A DNA stretch of 64,000 bases from Hymenobacter siberiensis (GCF_018967845.1 NZ_JAHLZZ010000001.1:868001-932000); one strand, 5' to 3'; numbered from the stretch's first letter, positions 44,849 through 54,001 are shown. The notes: generated by a model not told the origin, from the sequence alone. Made by a program: numbers and translations.

Positions 44849-45457
44849 ATGCCCCAAAAACTCCCCACCGCCTTCTTCCAGCGCCCCGATGTGATGGCCA
44901 TTGCCCGCGACCTGCTGGGCAAGCACCTCTACACCCACATTGATGGGGTGCTGACGGCCGGCCGCATCGTCGAAACTGAGGCCTACCGGCACGAGGGCGA
45001 CCAGTCCCTCACGCTGCACTTGCAGCGCAAGCGCCACCAGGCGCAGGGCCTGCACGTGCCCGGCGGTCACGCCTACATCTACACCGTTTATAACCGCCAC
45101 GCGCTGTTCAACATTGCCACGCACGATGCCCAGCACCCCGACGCGGTGCTCATTCGCGCCATCGAGCCGCTCATTGGCGTGGAGGAAATGCTGCGCCGCC
45201 GGGGGCTGGCCAAGCCCATGCGCGCCCTCACCGCCGGCCCGGGCGTGCTGAGCCAGGCGTTGGGCATCACGCCCGCCCTCACCGGCCAGCCGGTTACCGG
45301 CGAGATTATCTGGTTTGAAGACCACGCCGAAAGTGTGGCCGCTGCTGCTGTGGTGGCCAGTGCTCGGGTAGGCTTGGCCTATGCCGGGGCCGAAGCGGCT
45401 GGGCTGCCGTGGCGCTTCCGGTTGGAAGATAGCAAGTGGACCAGCCCGGCGAAATAG
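44849..45457 (+). CDS. DNA-3-methyladenine glycosylase (AAG/MPG family)
   Basis: The 202-residue base-excision repair enzyme removes alkylated purines from DNA. It has the start-proximal DLLGKHLYTHIDGVLTAGRIVETEAY with the catalytic glutamate. The LHLQRKRH...HAYIYTVYNRHALFNIAT stretch matches the family core, as do the AVLIRAIEPLIG and LTAGPGVLSQALGI motifs and the VGLAYAGAEAAGLPWRF end. The length is normal. The IS4-family copy sits directly upstream, 20 bases from the ATG. The native promoter may have been displaced, and expression could now depend on the IS end. Confidence 0.92.
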   Translation: MPQKLPTAFFQRPDVMAIARDLLGKHLYTHIDGVLTAGRIVETEAYRHEGDQSLTLHLQRKRHQAQGLHVPGGHAYIYTVYNRHALFNIATHDAQHPDAVLIRAIEPLIGVEEMLRRRGLAKPMRALTAGPGVLSQALGITPALTGQPVTGEIIWFEDHAESVAAAAVVASARVGLAYAGAEAAGLPWRFRLEDSKWTSPAK

Positions 45458-45461
45458 CGGG

Positions 45462-45920
45462 CTACGGTGCCGGGTACGGGTTAGGGTGCTTGATTTCGAG
45501 CCATCTGTCCGGCCGGTCCAGCGGCTCGTAGCCGAAGCGCTGGTAGAGGGTGTGGGCGTCGAAGGTAGCGAGCAGGTGGCGGCGCAGGTTTTGCAGTTCG
45601 GGGTGGGCCAGCATCTGCTCCACCAGCCACTTGGCGAGGCCGTGGCCCCGGAACTCGGGCAGCACAAATACGTCGCAGAGCCAGGCAAACGTGGCCCTGT
45701 CCGTCACCACGCGGCAGAAACCGGCCTGACGGCCATCGGGGGCGTAGAGGCCGAAATTGAGCGAGTTGGCCACGGCGCGCTCCACGGTGGCGCGCGGAAT
45801 GTGCTTGGCCCAGTACGATTCTTCGCTCAGCCAGCGGTGAATGGCAGCGAGGTCGAGCCGGGCGGGGTCGGTGCTGAGGGTGTAGCCGGTGGGGTGGGTG
45901 GCGGTGAAAAATTCGGCCAT
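45462..45920 (-). CDS. GNAT family N-acetyltransferase
   Basis: From ATG 45920 the protein is 152 residues and has the GNAT fold with the acetyl-CoA binding loop in VFVLPEFRGHGLAKWLVEQML and the following YQRFGYEPLDRP strand. It matches the small single-domain acetyltransferases with an N-terminal MAEFFTATHPTGYTLSTDPARLD segment. The substrate is unknown. The upstream in-frame extension to 45983 is not GNAT-like. It ends 4 bases from the end of the convergent glycosylase gene. Confidence 0.9.
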   Translation of the reverse strand: MAEFFTATHPTGYTLSTDPARLDLAAIHRWLSEESYWAKHIPRATVERAVANSLNFGLYAPDGRQAGFCRVVTDRATFAWLCDVFVLPEFRGHGLAKWLVEQMLAHPELQNLRRHLLATFDAHTLYQRFGYEPLDRPDRWLEIKHPNPYPAP

Positions 45921-46056
45921 GCTGGAAGTCGGTAAATGGTGCTGCAAGCTACAAAATCCGGCTGCGGGCCGGGCCGGCGGCATCCGGTTACGGCCGGGTT
46001 TCGTTATCTTTTGATAAACAACCGATTTATCCGTTCATCCCCTCCTGCCTATTGCC

Positions 46057-47460
46057 ATGAAACTTCTACGTAATGCGTTGCTGGCCCTGGGCACCCTGGG
46101 GCTGCCGCTCGCCGCCTGTGCCCAGGCCCCGGCCCTCACCACTTTCGCGGTAGGCACCACTACAGTCACGGCCTCGACCCTGGCCTCCAACCTAGCCACT
46201 ATATGGGAGCTGGTGTGGGGGCCCGATAATTTCATCTGGGTGACGGAGCGCAGCGGCCGCATCAGCCGCGTGAACCCGGCCACCGGGCAGGTGCTGCCGC
46301 TGCTCACCATTGCCGACGTGACCGAAAGCAACGAGAGCGGCCTGCTGGGCATGGCCATCGATGCTACGCCCACAGGGCAGCCGGCCGGTACCTACGGCGT
46401 ATTTGTGGTGTACAACTACACCGACCAGGGCACCCTGAAGGAAAAGCTGGTGCGCTATTCCTACGCCAATGGCGCGCTGAGCAACCCCGTGGTGCTGCTC
46501 GGCAACATCGTGGCCACCACCAATCACAGCGGCTCGCGCCTGCTGCTGCTGCCCGACCGTACCCTGCTCATGACCACCGGCGATGCGCTGGTAGCCTCGG
46601 AGGCGCAGAACCGCGCCTCGCTCAATGGCAAGATTCTGCGGCTGAATTTTGACGGTACCATTCCGGCTAACAACCCCACGGCCGGCAGCGCCATCTACAC
46701 GCTCGGGCACCGCAACCCGCAGGGCCTGGTGCGGCTGCCCGATGGCCGCATCTACAGCTCGGAACACGGCCCCAACAATGACGATGAAATCAACAAGATA
46801 GAAGCCGGCCGCAACTACGGCTGGCCCAACGTGGAGGGCCTCTGCGACCTGCCCGCCGAAGCCACCTTCTGCACCGCCAACAACGTGCGCGAGCCCCTCA
46901 CCGTCTGGACGCCCACCATTGCCCCGGCCGGCCTCACCTACTACGACCATCCGGCCATTTCCGGCTGGCGGGGCAGCCTGCTGCTGGCCGTGCTCAAAGA
47001 CCACAAGCTCACCCAGCTGACGCTGGATGCGGCCGGCCTCACCATTCCCAGCCGCACCGATTTCCTCACCGGCTTTGGCCGGCTGCGGGCCATTTGCGTG
47101 TCGCCGGCCGGTAAGGTGTACATCGGCACCAGCAACCGCGACGGCCGGGGCAACCCCGCCGCCACCGATGACCGCATTCTGACCCTCGAAAATCGCGCCT
47201 ACGTGCCTACGGCCACGCGCCCGGCTACCGCCTTCGCCTTCGACCTGTTTCCCAACCCCGCCCACCGGCAGGCCACTGTGCGGCTGCCCGCGCCGGGTGG
47301 CCTGCTCACGCTCAGCGACCTGCTGGGCCGCCCCGTGTATTCCGTGCGCCCCACCGGCACCACCGCCACGCTGGACCTCGGCAGCCTGTGCCCCGGCACC
47401 TACCTGGTGCAGGCCGACGGCGCGGCTGGCCGCAGCACCCGCAAGCTGGTGGTGGAATAA
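46057..47460 (+). CDS. Secreted PQQ-dependent sugar dehydrogenase (glucose/sorbosone dehydrogenase family) with T9SS domain
   Basis: The 467-residue protein begins with a signal peptide (MKLLRNALLALGTLGLPLAACAQ). It then has the beta-propeller of soluble glucose/sorbosone dehydrogenases (IWELVWGPDNFIWVTERSGRISRVNPATGQ, ESGLLGMAI, NHSGSRLLLLPDRTLLMTTGDA, GKILRLNFDGTIPANNP, YTLGHRNPQGLVRLPDGRIYSSEHGPNNDDEINKIEAGRNYGWP). The C-terminus is a type A T9SS domain (FDLFPNPAHRQATVRL...GTYLVQADG...KLVVE). It should oxidise sugars outside the cell using PQQ and calcium; the actual substrate is unknown. The gene starts shortly after an AT-rich stretch likely to hold its promoter. Confidence 0.92.
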   Translation: MKLLRNALLALGTLGLPLAACAQAPALTTFAVGTTTVTASTLASNLATIWELVWGPDNFIWVTERSGRISRVNPATGQVLPLLTIADVTESNESGLLGMAIDATPTGQPAGTYGVFVVYNYTDQGTLKEKLVRYSYANGALSNPVVLLGNIVATTNHSGSRLLLLPDRTLLMTTGDALVASEAQNRASLNGKILRLNFDGTIPANNPTAGSAIYTLGHRNPQGLVRLPDGRIYSSEHGPNNDDEINKIEAGRNYGWPNVEGLCDLPAEATFCTANNVREPLTVWTPTIAPAGLTYYDHPAISGWRGSLLLAVLKDHKLTQLTLDAAGLTIPSRTDFLTGFGRLRAICVSPAGKVYIGTSNRDGRGNPAATDDRILTLENRAYVPTATRPATAFAFDLFPNPAHRQATVRLPAPGGLLTLSDLLGRPVYSVRPTGTTATLDLGSLCPGTYLVQADGAAGRSTRKLVVE

Positions 47461-47524
47461 AGCTTTGAAAAACAATGTGTTGTGTAACCTTTGCTAAATA
47501 CTTGTGCAGAAATGCTCGGCTACT

Positions 47525-47555
47525 CCGGTCTGACCGCCCTAGGCGGTCCGACCGG
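47525..47555. repeat. 14-bp hairpin of the CCGGTCTGACCGCC family
   Basis: CCGGTCTGACCGCC and its complement (one mismatch) flank CTA. A perfect copy of the same palindrome is at 60675-60705. Confidence 0.75.
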
Positions 47556-47608
47556 CGGGCTCGACCCAGATACGCTCACGGCTGCATGACTACCTGAATT
47601 CAACCAAA

Positions 47609-47637
47609 AAAAGGGCCGGCAAATTGCCGGCCCTTTT
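47609..47637. terminator. Bidirectional terminator between convergent T9SS cargo genes
   Basis: AAAAGGGCCGGCAA (47609-47622) and TTGCCGGCCCTTTT (47624-47637) form a perfect hairpin with A- and T-runs. Confidence 0.9.
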
Positions 47638-47659
47638 CGTTGCGGGGTAGTGCGGAAGG

Positions 47660-50600
47660 TTATTCCAGCACCACTTTGCGGGTCAGGACCTGGCCGGCCA
47701 CCGTCACGCGGAGCGTGTAGAGGCCCGTGGCCAGGCCGTGGGTGCTCAGCGTTTGCTCGGCGGTGCCGCTCAAGGCTTTGGTCGCCACTACCTGGCCCAG
47801 GGCATTGAGTAGGGTTGCCTGGCCGGTTCCGCTTAGTCCACTCAGGCGTAGGGTGAGCTGGCCGGTGTTGCTGGGGTTGGGGTACACCAGCAGCGCGTCG
47901 GTATCGGCCTGGGCGCGGGTGGCGGTGGGCAGGCTCAGGATGGTGAAGGAGCCCGCCGTATCGGAGCTGCCGTAGCCGCTCACGGCCACGTAGTAGCGCG
48001 TGCCCACCGTGAGGCCCGTCAGGTTCACGGGGCCTACGTTGAGGTTGTTGTTAGCCGCAGCCTGGCATTTCACGCTGGTGAACGGCCCGGCGGCACAGTC
48101 GGGGCTGGTGTACACGCGCACCATGCCGGCGGCCGTACCCGTGATGGTCAGGATGCGGGTCGTCGTCGTTGCCACAAAGGAGAACCACACATCCTTGGGC
48201 TGGGCCGCCGGCGAGCAGGCCGGCGTGATGATGCCGTTCTGGATGCTGGTGGTTGAGCCCACGTTCGAGCCGGTAACGGTAGTAGTGCCCAGAGCAACCG
48301 CACCGCAGGGCTCATCGTTGGCTGGCGCGGTGAGCGGCGTGGTAAAGCACGTCGGCCCCACGAAAGTGCTGCTGCCATTCACCGTGCCGCAGTTCTGGCG
48401 CACGTAGAAGCAGTAGTCGGTAGCCGCCTGCAGGCTGGTCAGCGCGTAGGTAGCGGCCGTGAGGCCGGTTACGCTGGTGCCGGTGCCCTGCGTGAAGCCC
48501 TGCACGCCGTATTCCAGCTCGTAGGTATTGCCGGCGGGCAGGCCGCCGGTGGGGGCCACCCAGCTGAGCGTAGCCGTAGTGTTGGTCACGTTAGTAGCCG
48601 AGGGGCCGCTGGGGGCCGCGCAGTTCGACGGCGCCGTGGCGCACACCGCAATCTGACCGGCGTTGGTGCTGCTATATGCCCAGGCGCGGATGTAGAGCAC
48701 CTCGCCCGGCGTGCGGCCCGTGAGGGCCACCTGCGAGTACAGGCCGTTGGTATCGTCGTTGCAGCCAATCTCCGTCAGGTTGCCGCAGGTACCGGCGTAC
48801 AGGTTGATAACCGTATCGGTGATGTTGCTGCCGGCGGTAGGGGCCACGGTTTTCACCGTTACCGACCCGCTCACGGGCACCGTCACTTTAAACCACACGT
48901 CCCGGTTCAGGGTAGTGGAGCAGCTTGGGGTGGGGGCTCCCGCCGAGGTGGTGGCGGCGGTGTTGTCGGCAGTAGTCTGGGTGATGCAGGTGCCAAACTG
49001 AATGGGCACGTTGAGCGCCCCGGCGCATTCATCATTCAGCGGGGCTACCGGCGGAGTGGTGAAGGTGAGCGTGGCGGCCGGCGAGGTCTGGCCCGCGCCG
49101 CAGTTGCTCACAATGGTAATCGTGTAGCTCGTGCCAGGCGTGAGGCCGGTCAGGCTCACCGGCGAAGTCGTGGCCGTCTGGGTCGTGGTGGTGCCGCCGG
49201 TAGGAGTCACCGTCACCGTGTAGGTGGTGGCGGCGGTGCCGGGCGTGAAGTTCACGGTGGCTGCTGTGGGTGTTAATCCGCTGGCAGAGAGGCCTGTAAC
49301 GGTGGGGCAGGCCAGGTAGGTGATGTTCACGTTATCCAGGCCGATATCGGTGGTTCCGAAGTCGCCCACGGCGCGCAGCCGGATAATGGTGGTGGCCGTG
49401 AGGCCCGTGCCGGGCAGATTCACCGTCTGGCGGGTCCAGGTACCGGCCTGGCCGATTCGGGCCAGCGCCGCGCTGAACGTGGTGCCGCCGTTGGTGCTCA
49501 CAAACACGTTCAGCGAGTCGGTACCCGAGGTGTTGATGTAGTCGAAGCTGAGCGCGGGCGTGCCCGATGTGCCCGCCATGTTGGCAAACAAATCCAGGCT
49601 GCCCCGGGCGCGGCCCGATACATTATAGGAGTGGAAGCGGGCCGAGTGCAGGCTGGTGCCCGTGCCCAGCGGGCTGCCGGCGGGCGTGTAGGCGCCCGAG
49701 GCCGGGCCGGTCCAGGCGGCGCTGGCCCCGTCGTCGTCGCGGCGCCACGAGTTGTTGCCCGTCAGGGGCGTGTTGCGCCAGTTCACGGCCGGAATATCGT
49801 TGGTGCCGCACTGGCCGGTCCAGGCCGCTTCGAAGTCTTGGTTGTAGGGCGTCGTGTTGTTGATGAGCACATACGGGGCCGCCGCGCAGCTCGTGGTGAA
49901 GCTGGTGGTGGTGGCCGTGGAAGTCGTGCTGCCACTGCAGTTGCTCACAATGCTCACGGTATAGGCCGTATTGGGCGTCAGGCCCGTCAGCGTTATCGGG
50001 GCCGATGAAGGAGCAGGGGTGACGGTGGTGGCCGTGCCGCCGGCCGGGGTCACGGTCACCGTGTAGGTGGTGGGGCCGGCGGGCGGCGTGAAATTCAGCA
50101 CTGCGCCGGTGGCCGTCACGCCCGAAGCCGTGAGGTTGGTCACGGCCGCGCAGGCGATGTAGCTCACCCGCACGTTATCCACCCCAATGTCGGAGAAGCC
50201 AAAGTCACCCGTGCCGCGCAGGCGCACGATGGTGGTAGCCGTGAGGCTGGCCGGCAGCGATACTAGCTGATGCGCCCAGGTAGTGGTCGTATTCAGGCCC
50301 AGTAAGGCGGGGTTGAACGTGGTGCCGCCGTTGGTGCTCACAAACACGTTCAGCGAGTCGGTACCCGAGGTGTTGATGTAGTCAAACTCCAGCGTGGGCG
50401 TGCCCGCAGTGCCGGCCATGTTCAACGACAAATCCAGCGTGCCCCGGGTGCCATCCGTGGCATCATAGGAGTGGAAGCGGGCCGAGTGCAGGCTGGTGCC
50501 CGTGCCCAGCGGGCTGCCGGCGGGCGTGAATGCCCCCGAGGTACCGCTCCAGGCGGCACTGGTGCCATCGTCGTCGCGGCGCCACGAGGTATTGCCCGTC

Positions 50601-52393
50601 AGGGGCGTCGTGCGCCAGTTCACGCCGGGAATCTCGCGGGTGCCGCACTGGCTCAGCCAGGTGGCTTCAAAGTCCTGGGTGTAGGGCGTGGTGTTGTTCA
50701 CCGTAGCATAGGGGGCGGCCAGGCAGTTCGTCGAGAACGTAACCACCGTGGGCTGCGAAGTCGAGCCGGCCCCGCAGTTGCCCACGATGCTCACGGTATA
50801 AGCCGTGCTGGCCGTCAGGCCCGTCAGCGTCAGGGGCGCCGCCGTGATGGTTTGGGTAGTGGCCGTGCCGCCGGCCGGCGTCACCGTCACGGTGTAAGTC
50901 GTTGGGCCAGAAGCCGGCGTAAAGCTCACCGTTGCGCCCGTGGCCGTGATGCCGGTTGCCGTAGCAGCCGTCACGGCGGGGCAGGAAACGTAGCTCACCC
51001 GCACGTTATCCACCCCAATGTCGGTAATGCCAAAGTCGCTGGTGGCGCGCAGCCGGATAATGGTGGTGGCCGTGAGGCCAGTGGCGGGCAGGTTCACCGT
51101 CTGGCGGGTCCAGGCAGCGACCGTGGTCAGGCCCAGCAGCACGGGGTTGAACGTGGTGCCGCCGTTGGTGCTCACAAATACCTTCAGCGAGTCGGTGCCC
51201 GAGGTGTTGATGTAATCAAAATTCAGCGTGGGCGTGCCCGCAGTGCCGGCCATGTTCACGGCCAGGTCTAGCGTGCCACGGGTGCCGCTGGTAGCATTAT
51301 AGGAGTGGAAGCGGGCCGAGTGCAGGCTGGTGCCCGTGCCCAGCGGGCTGCCGGCCGGCGTATAAGCACCCGAGTTGCCACTCCAGGCGGCGCTGGTGCC
51401 GTCGTCGTCGCGGCGCCAGGCGTTGTTGCCCGTCAGGGGCAGGCCGCGCCAGTTGGCATCGGGCGCATCGCGGGTGGCGCACACGTTCAGCCAGGTGGCT
51501 TCAAAGTCTTGGGTGTAGGCCGTCGTGTTGTTCACGGGGGCATAAGGCGCGCTGGCGCAGCCCGTGAAGAAAGTAATGGCATTGGCGGCCGAAGTCGAGC
51601 CGGTGCCGCAGTTGCCCACAATGCTCACGGTATAGCTCGTGCTGGCCGTCAGGCCCGTCAGCGCCAGGGGCGACGCCGTGATGGTCTGAGTGGTGGCCGT
51701 GCCGCCGGCCGGCGTCACCGTCACGGTGTAGGTGGTGGCCGCCGAGGCTGGCGTGAACGCCACCGAAGCGCCCGTAGCCGTGATGCCCGAAACCGCGAGG
51801 TTGCTCACGCTCGGGCAGGCCGCCGGCGCTCCCACCGTGAGCGTAAAGTCCTTGGTTTCGCCGCTGCCAAACGAGGTGCAGGCATTGGCCGCGCCGTTGG
51901 CGTTGCCCGTTCCCCGGCTGCGAATACGCATGCCCGTGGTGCCTTGCACGGCCGTAGTGGGCACCAGCAGCGTAGCGCTCACCGGCGTGCCCGTGGGCGA
52001 GGCCGTGGCTACCTGGGTCCATTCGCTGGCTTCGTACACGAAATTATGGTTGTAGTCAATCCACACCGACACAATGCTGCTGCCGGTCAGGGTCACGCTC
52101 AGCGTGTAGGGTACGCCACCCGAAATAGCGCCCGTGTTGGTGCTGGTGGCCGGGTAGCTGGTGTAAGCCTGGCCGCCGGTAGCGGCGCAGCTAAGCCCCG
52201 TCGCGTTGAGCGTAGTGCCCGACAAGCCCACGTCAGTAATATCGTTGCCGCCGCAGGAGCCACCCAGGCCCGTTGCGCAGTAGGCCGTAGTCTGGGCCTG
52301 GGCCGGCCCGCTACCAAAAAGCAGTGCCGCGAGCAGCAGTGCCCCCGTCTGCGGCCAGTGCCGCCTCGTGAAAGAACGTAGAAGTGTCGTCAT
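47660..52393 (-). CDS. Giant multidomain T9SS-secreted protein with GEVED and fibronectin type III repeats
   Basis: From ATG 52393 (signal peptide MTTLLRSFTRRHWPQTGALLLAALLF...AQAQ) the protein is about 1577 residues. A GEVED domain (VSVWIDYNHNFVYEASEW...GSGETKDFTLTV) and a fibronectin type III module come first. Then come three tandem units of about 279 residues, each made of a MAM/jelly-roll-like domain (TQDFEATW...WRRDDDGTSAAWSG...GTSLHSARFHSY...FDYINTSGTDSLNVFVSTNGGTTF) and a fibronectin type III domain. Two pre-peptidase-like domains (NDECAGALNVP..., NDEPCGAVALG...) and a type A T9SS domain (LLVYPNPSNTGQ...GLYTLRVTVAGQ...KVVLE) end it. It is likely a surface adhesin or matrix protein. 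An upstream in-frame start at 52498 would hide the signal peptide. Confidence 0.88.
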   Translation of the reverse strand: MTTLLRSFTRRHWPQTGALLLAALLFGSGPAQAQTTAYCATGLGGSCGGNDITDVGLSGTTLNATGLSCAATGGQAYTSYPATSTNTGAISGGVPYTLSVTLTGSSIVSVWIDYNHNFVYEASEWTQVATASPTGTPVSATLLVPTTAVQGTTGMRIRSRGTGNANGAANACTSFGSGETKDFTLTVGAPAACPSVSNLAVSGITATGASVAFTPASAATTYTVTVTPAGGTATTQTITASPLALTGLTASTSYTVSIVGNCGTGSTSAANAITFFTGCASAPYAPVNNTTAYTQDFEATWLNVCATRDAPDANWRGLPLTGNNAWRRDDDGTSAAWSGNSGAYTPAGSPLGTGTSLHSARFHSYNATSGTRGTLDLAVNMAGTAGTPTLNFDYINTSGTDSLKVFVSTNGGTTFNPVLLGLTTVAAWTRQTVNLPATGLTATTIIRLRATSDFGITDIGVDNVRVSYVSCPAVTAATATGITATGATVSFTPASGPTTYTVTVTPAGGTATTQTITAAPLTLTGLTASTAYTVSIVGNCGAGSTSQPTVVTFSTNCLAAPYATVNNTTPYTQDFEATWLSQCGTREIPGVNWRTTPLTGNTSWRRDDDGTSAAWSGTSGAFTPAGSPLGTGTSLHSARFHSYDATDGTRGTLDLSLNMAGTAGTPTLEFDYINTSGTDSLNVFVSTNGGTTFNPALLGLNTTTTWAHQLVSLPASLTATTIVRLRGTGDFGFSDIGVDNVRVSYIACAAVTNLTASGVTATGAVLNFTPPAGPTTYTVTVTPAGGTATTVTPAPSSAPITLTGLTPNTAYTVSIVSNCSGSTTSTATTTSFTTSCAAAPYVLINNTTPYNQDFEAAWTGQCGTNDIPAVNWRNTPLTGNNSWRRDDDGASAAWTGPASGAYTPAGSPLGTGTSLHSARFHSYNVSGRARGSLDLFANMAGTSGTPALSFDYINTSGTDSLNVFVSTNGGTTFSAALARIGQAGTWTRQTVNLPGTGLTATTIIRLRAVGDFGTTDIGLDNVNITYLACPTVTGLSASGLTPTAATVNFTPGTAATTYTVTVTPTGGTTTTQTATTSPVSLTGLTPGTSYTITIVSNCGAGQTSPAATLTFTTPPVAPLNDECAGALNVPIQFGTCITQTTADNTAATTSAGAPTPSCSTTLNRDVWFKVTVPVSGSVTVKTVAPTAGSNITDTVINLYAGTCGNLTEIGCNDDTNGLYSQVALTGRTPGEVLYIRAWAYSSTNAGQIAVCATAPSNCAAPSGPSATNVTNTTATLSWVAPTGGLPAGNTYELEYGVQGFTQGTGTSVTGLTAATYALTSLQAATDYCFYVRQNCGTVNGSSTFVGPTCFTTPLTAPANDEPCGAVALGTTTVTGSNVGSTTSIQNGIITPACSPAAQPKDVWFSFVATTTTRILTITGTAAGMVRVYTSPDCAAGPFTSVKCQAAANNNLNVGPVNLTGLTVGTRYYVAVSGYGSSDTAGSFTILSLPTATRAQADTDALLVYPNPSNTGQLTLRLSGLSGTGQATLLNALGQVVATKALSGTAEQTLSTHGLATGLYTLRVTVAGQVLTRKVVLE
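49050..51570 (-). repeat. Three tandem ~835-bp coding repeats
   Basis: Three units with spacing of about 834 and 840 bases encode the paired MAM-like plus fibronectin modules. Long stretches (for example the GTSLHSARFHSY coding region near 49630, 50470 and 51305) are nearly identical in DNA, suggesting recent duplication or conversion. Confidence 0.85.
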
Positions 52394-52822
52394 AAGTAGG
52401 AGAGTAGGGTGAAGAGGAGAAAAATGGAGAAAAGGTGGGGAAATGCCGCAACTGCCAGCAGCCGCTCCTGCCGGTTTGGTGTCGTAATGTAGAAACAAAG
52501 CTCGAATGCTTGGCTACCTTACCTGCTTTTAACCATTTACTTACCGCGAAGGCAAATTGCTGCTGCCAGCTTCTTTCTAATAACTACTAGCCGAGCTATC
52601 AGAAAAATTATCTTTTCAGGGGTGTTAATATTCAAATAATATGGTTATTTATTATAAATATGTTCCTTAAATAAGGATGATATGTATTATTTCTGATTTT
52701 CAACTGTCATCGTAGCAAGGTGGGACTTTGTGCCCGTGCGTGCACCCGGTCAGTTGGCTTCGTCCTTATTACTGAGCACCCTTGCCCGGCGCACTGGCTC
52801 GCCGCTACTACCCACAAGCGGG
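52394..52822. other. AT-rich intergenic stretch without a gene
   Basis: There is no credible ORF here. From 52600 to 52710 the DNA is strikingly AT-rich compared with the chromosome and probably includes old mobile-element flank. The upstream region of the giant T9SS gene begins here. Confidence 0.5.
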
Positions 52823-52969
52823 CAGGTTGAACGCATATAAAGGAGTTGTTTAGAAAGTCCCCGAACGGTCATGCAGCGCGCAGCGAAGCATGACCGTTCG
52901 GGGACCTTTTGTGACTTTCTAAACAACTCCAATGGAGGCCCATGACTCCATTTATATGCGTTCAACCTG
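52823..52969. mobile_element. MITE-like element with 19-bp terminal inverted repeats
   Basis: The ends CAGGTTGAACGCATATAAA (52823-52841) and its exact complement (52951-52969) enclose 147 bp with no transposase. Directly outside is a 9-bp direct repeat ACAAGCGGG (52814-52822 and 52970-52978), a likely target duplication. Inside is an intact copy of the GCAGCGAAG palindromic repeat (52843-52930, outer arms GGAGTTGTTTAGAAAGTC). Confidence 0.8.
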
Positions 52970-53102
52970 ACAAGCGGGGGAGTAACTGCTACACTTCAGA
53001 AACTTTCTACTTATGGATAGTTCTGCTGTGGCTTAGCAAATAGACTTGTTGCGAAGTGAGTGAAGTGCGGAATTTTCGACAAACTGTACTTAAATTTAGA
53101 AC

Positions 53103-53594
53103 ATGAACTTTTCCGTAAAAAACCTCACTACTTCGCGTAAATGGCGTGCTGCCACGGGACTCACGGCGGAGCGTTTTGCGCAGCTTTTGGCGCATTTTAA
53201 GCAGGCGTATTTTCGGTTGAATGGAACAGATATGATTGAACGTGGGGCTTTTGCGCCGTATGAAGTAGTCCTTAAAACAGAAGAAGAATTACTGCTTTTC
53301 ACCCTATTCAGCTTCAAAGCAAACTTGACGTATGATTTGTTGGGATTGGTCAGTGGGATGGACGGTTCCAACGCGAAACGCAACCAGGAATTAGGCATTA
53401 CGGTGCTCCAAGAAGCGCTGGAGCAAACCGGGCATGCGCCAAAGCGGGAATTTACGACAGTGGCCGAATTTGAAGCCTATTTTCAGGAACACGAGACGTT
53501 ATTGGTCGATGGAACGGAGCAACGCAAGCAACGACCAGGAAATAAAGAGATGCAAAAAGACTACTATAGCGGTAAAAAAAAATGCACGCCGTAA
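53103..53594 (+). CDS. IS5-family transposase, N-terminal part (orfA)
   Basis: The 163-residue ORF carries the helix-turn-helix-like N-terminal half (TGLTAERFAQLLAHFKQAYF, FTLFSFKANLTYDLLGLVSGMD) and the first catalytic aspartate in LLVDGTEQRKQRP. It reaches YYSGKKK, where family members normally continue with the rest of the DDE domain. It then leaves frame and stops. It overlaps orfB by 13 bases at an A9 run (53574-53582). Confidence 0.88.
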   Translation: MNFSVKNLTTSRKWRAATGLTAERFAQLLAHFKQAYFRLNGTDMIERGAFAPYEVVLKTEEELLLFTLFSFKANLTYDLLGLVSGMDGSNAKRNQELGITVLQEALEQTGHAPKREFTTVAEFEAYFQEHETLLVDGTEQRKQRPGNKEMQKDYYSGKKKCTP

Positions 53595-54001
53595 AAGAGA
53601 TAGTTATTTCAACGACCATTCGCTGGATTGGTTTTATCAGCCGTTGTTACGGCGGAAGACACCACGACTACAGTGTGCTAAAAAGCATTTTACCAGTTGA
53701 TAAAGAGTGGTTTAAAAAGTTCAAGGTGCGGTTGGACCTGGGGTTTTTGGGCTTCGCGAAAGACTACGTTTGCCGGAAAGTTTTTATTCCTATCAAAAAG
53801 CCGAAAGGGAAAGAACTCACCGATGAGCAACGAGAAATAAATACAAAACAAGCAAGTGAACGAATTACCGTAGAGCATAGCATTGGCGGATTGAAACGTT
53901 ATCGAATTTTGGAAGACCGATTACGTTTGCATAATTTGAACCTGTACAATGACGTGCTGGGAGTGTGTGCGGGCTTGTGGAATTTCAGCTTAAATCTTTG
54001 A
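53582..54001 (+). CDS. IS5-family transposase, C-terminal part (orfB)
   Basis: This frame continues the transposase after YYSGKKK with HAVKEIVISTTIRWIGFISRCYGGRHHDYSVLKS. It then has FKVRLDLGFLGF with the second aspartate, and ERITVEHSIGGLKRYRILEDR with the catalytic glutamate. A -1 slip on the A9 run would join orfA and orfB, as in IS5-family groups known to use frameshifting. A simple inactivating mutation is the alternative. The ATG written at its start is probably not used. Confidence 0.85.
   Translation: MHAVKEIVISTTIRWIGFISRCYGGRHHDYSVLKSILPVDKEWFKKFKVRLDLGFLGFAKDYVCRKVFIPIKKPKGKELTDEQREINTKQASERITVEHSIGGLKRYRILEDRLRLHNLNLYNDVLGVCAGLWNFSLNL

Noticed and set aside
52750..52965. Small ORF across the MITE-like element
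   Set aside because: It starts with TTG inside the terminal repeat and simply reads through the palindromes; no sign of a real protein.
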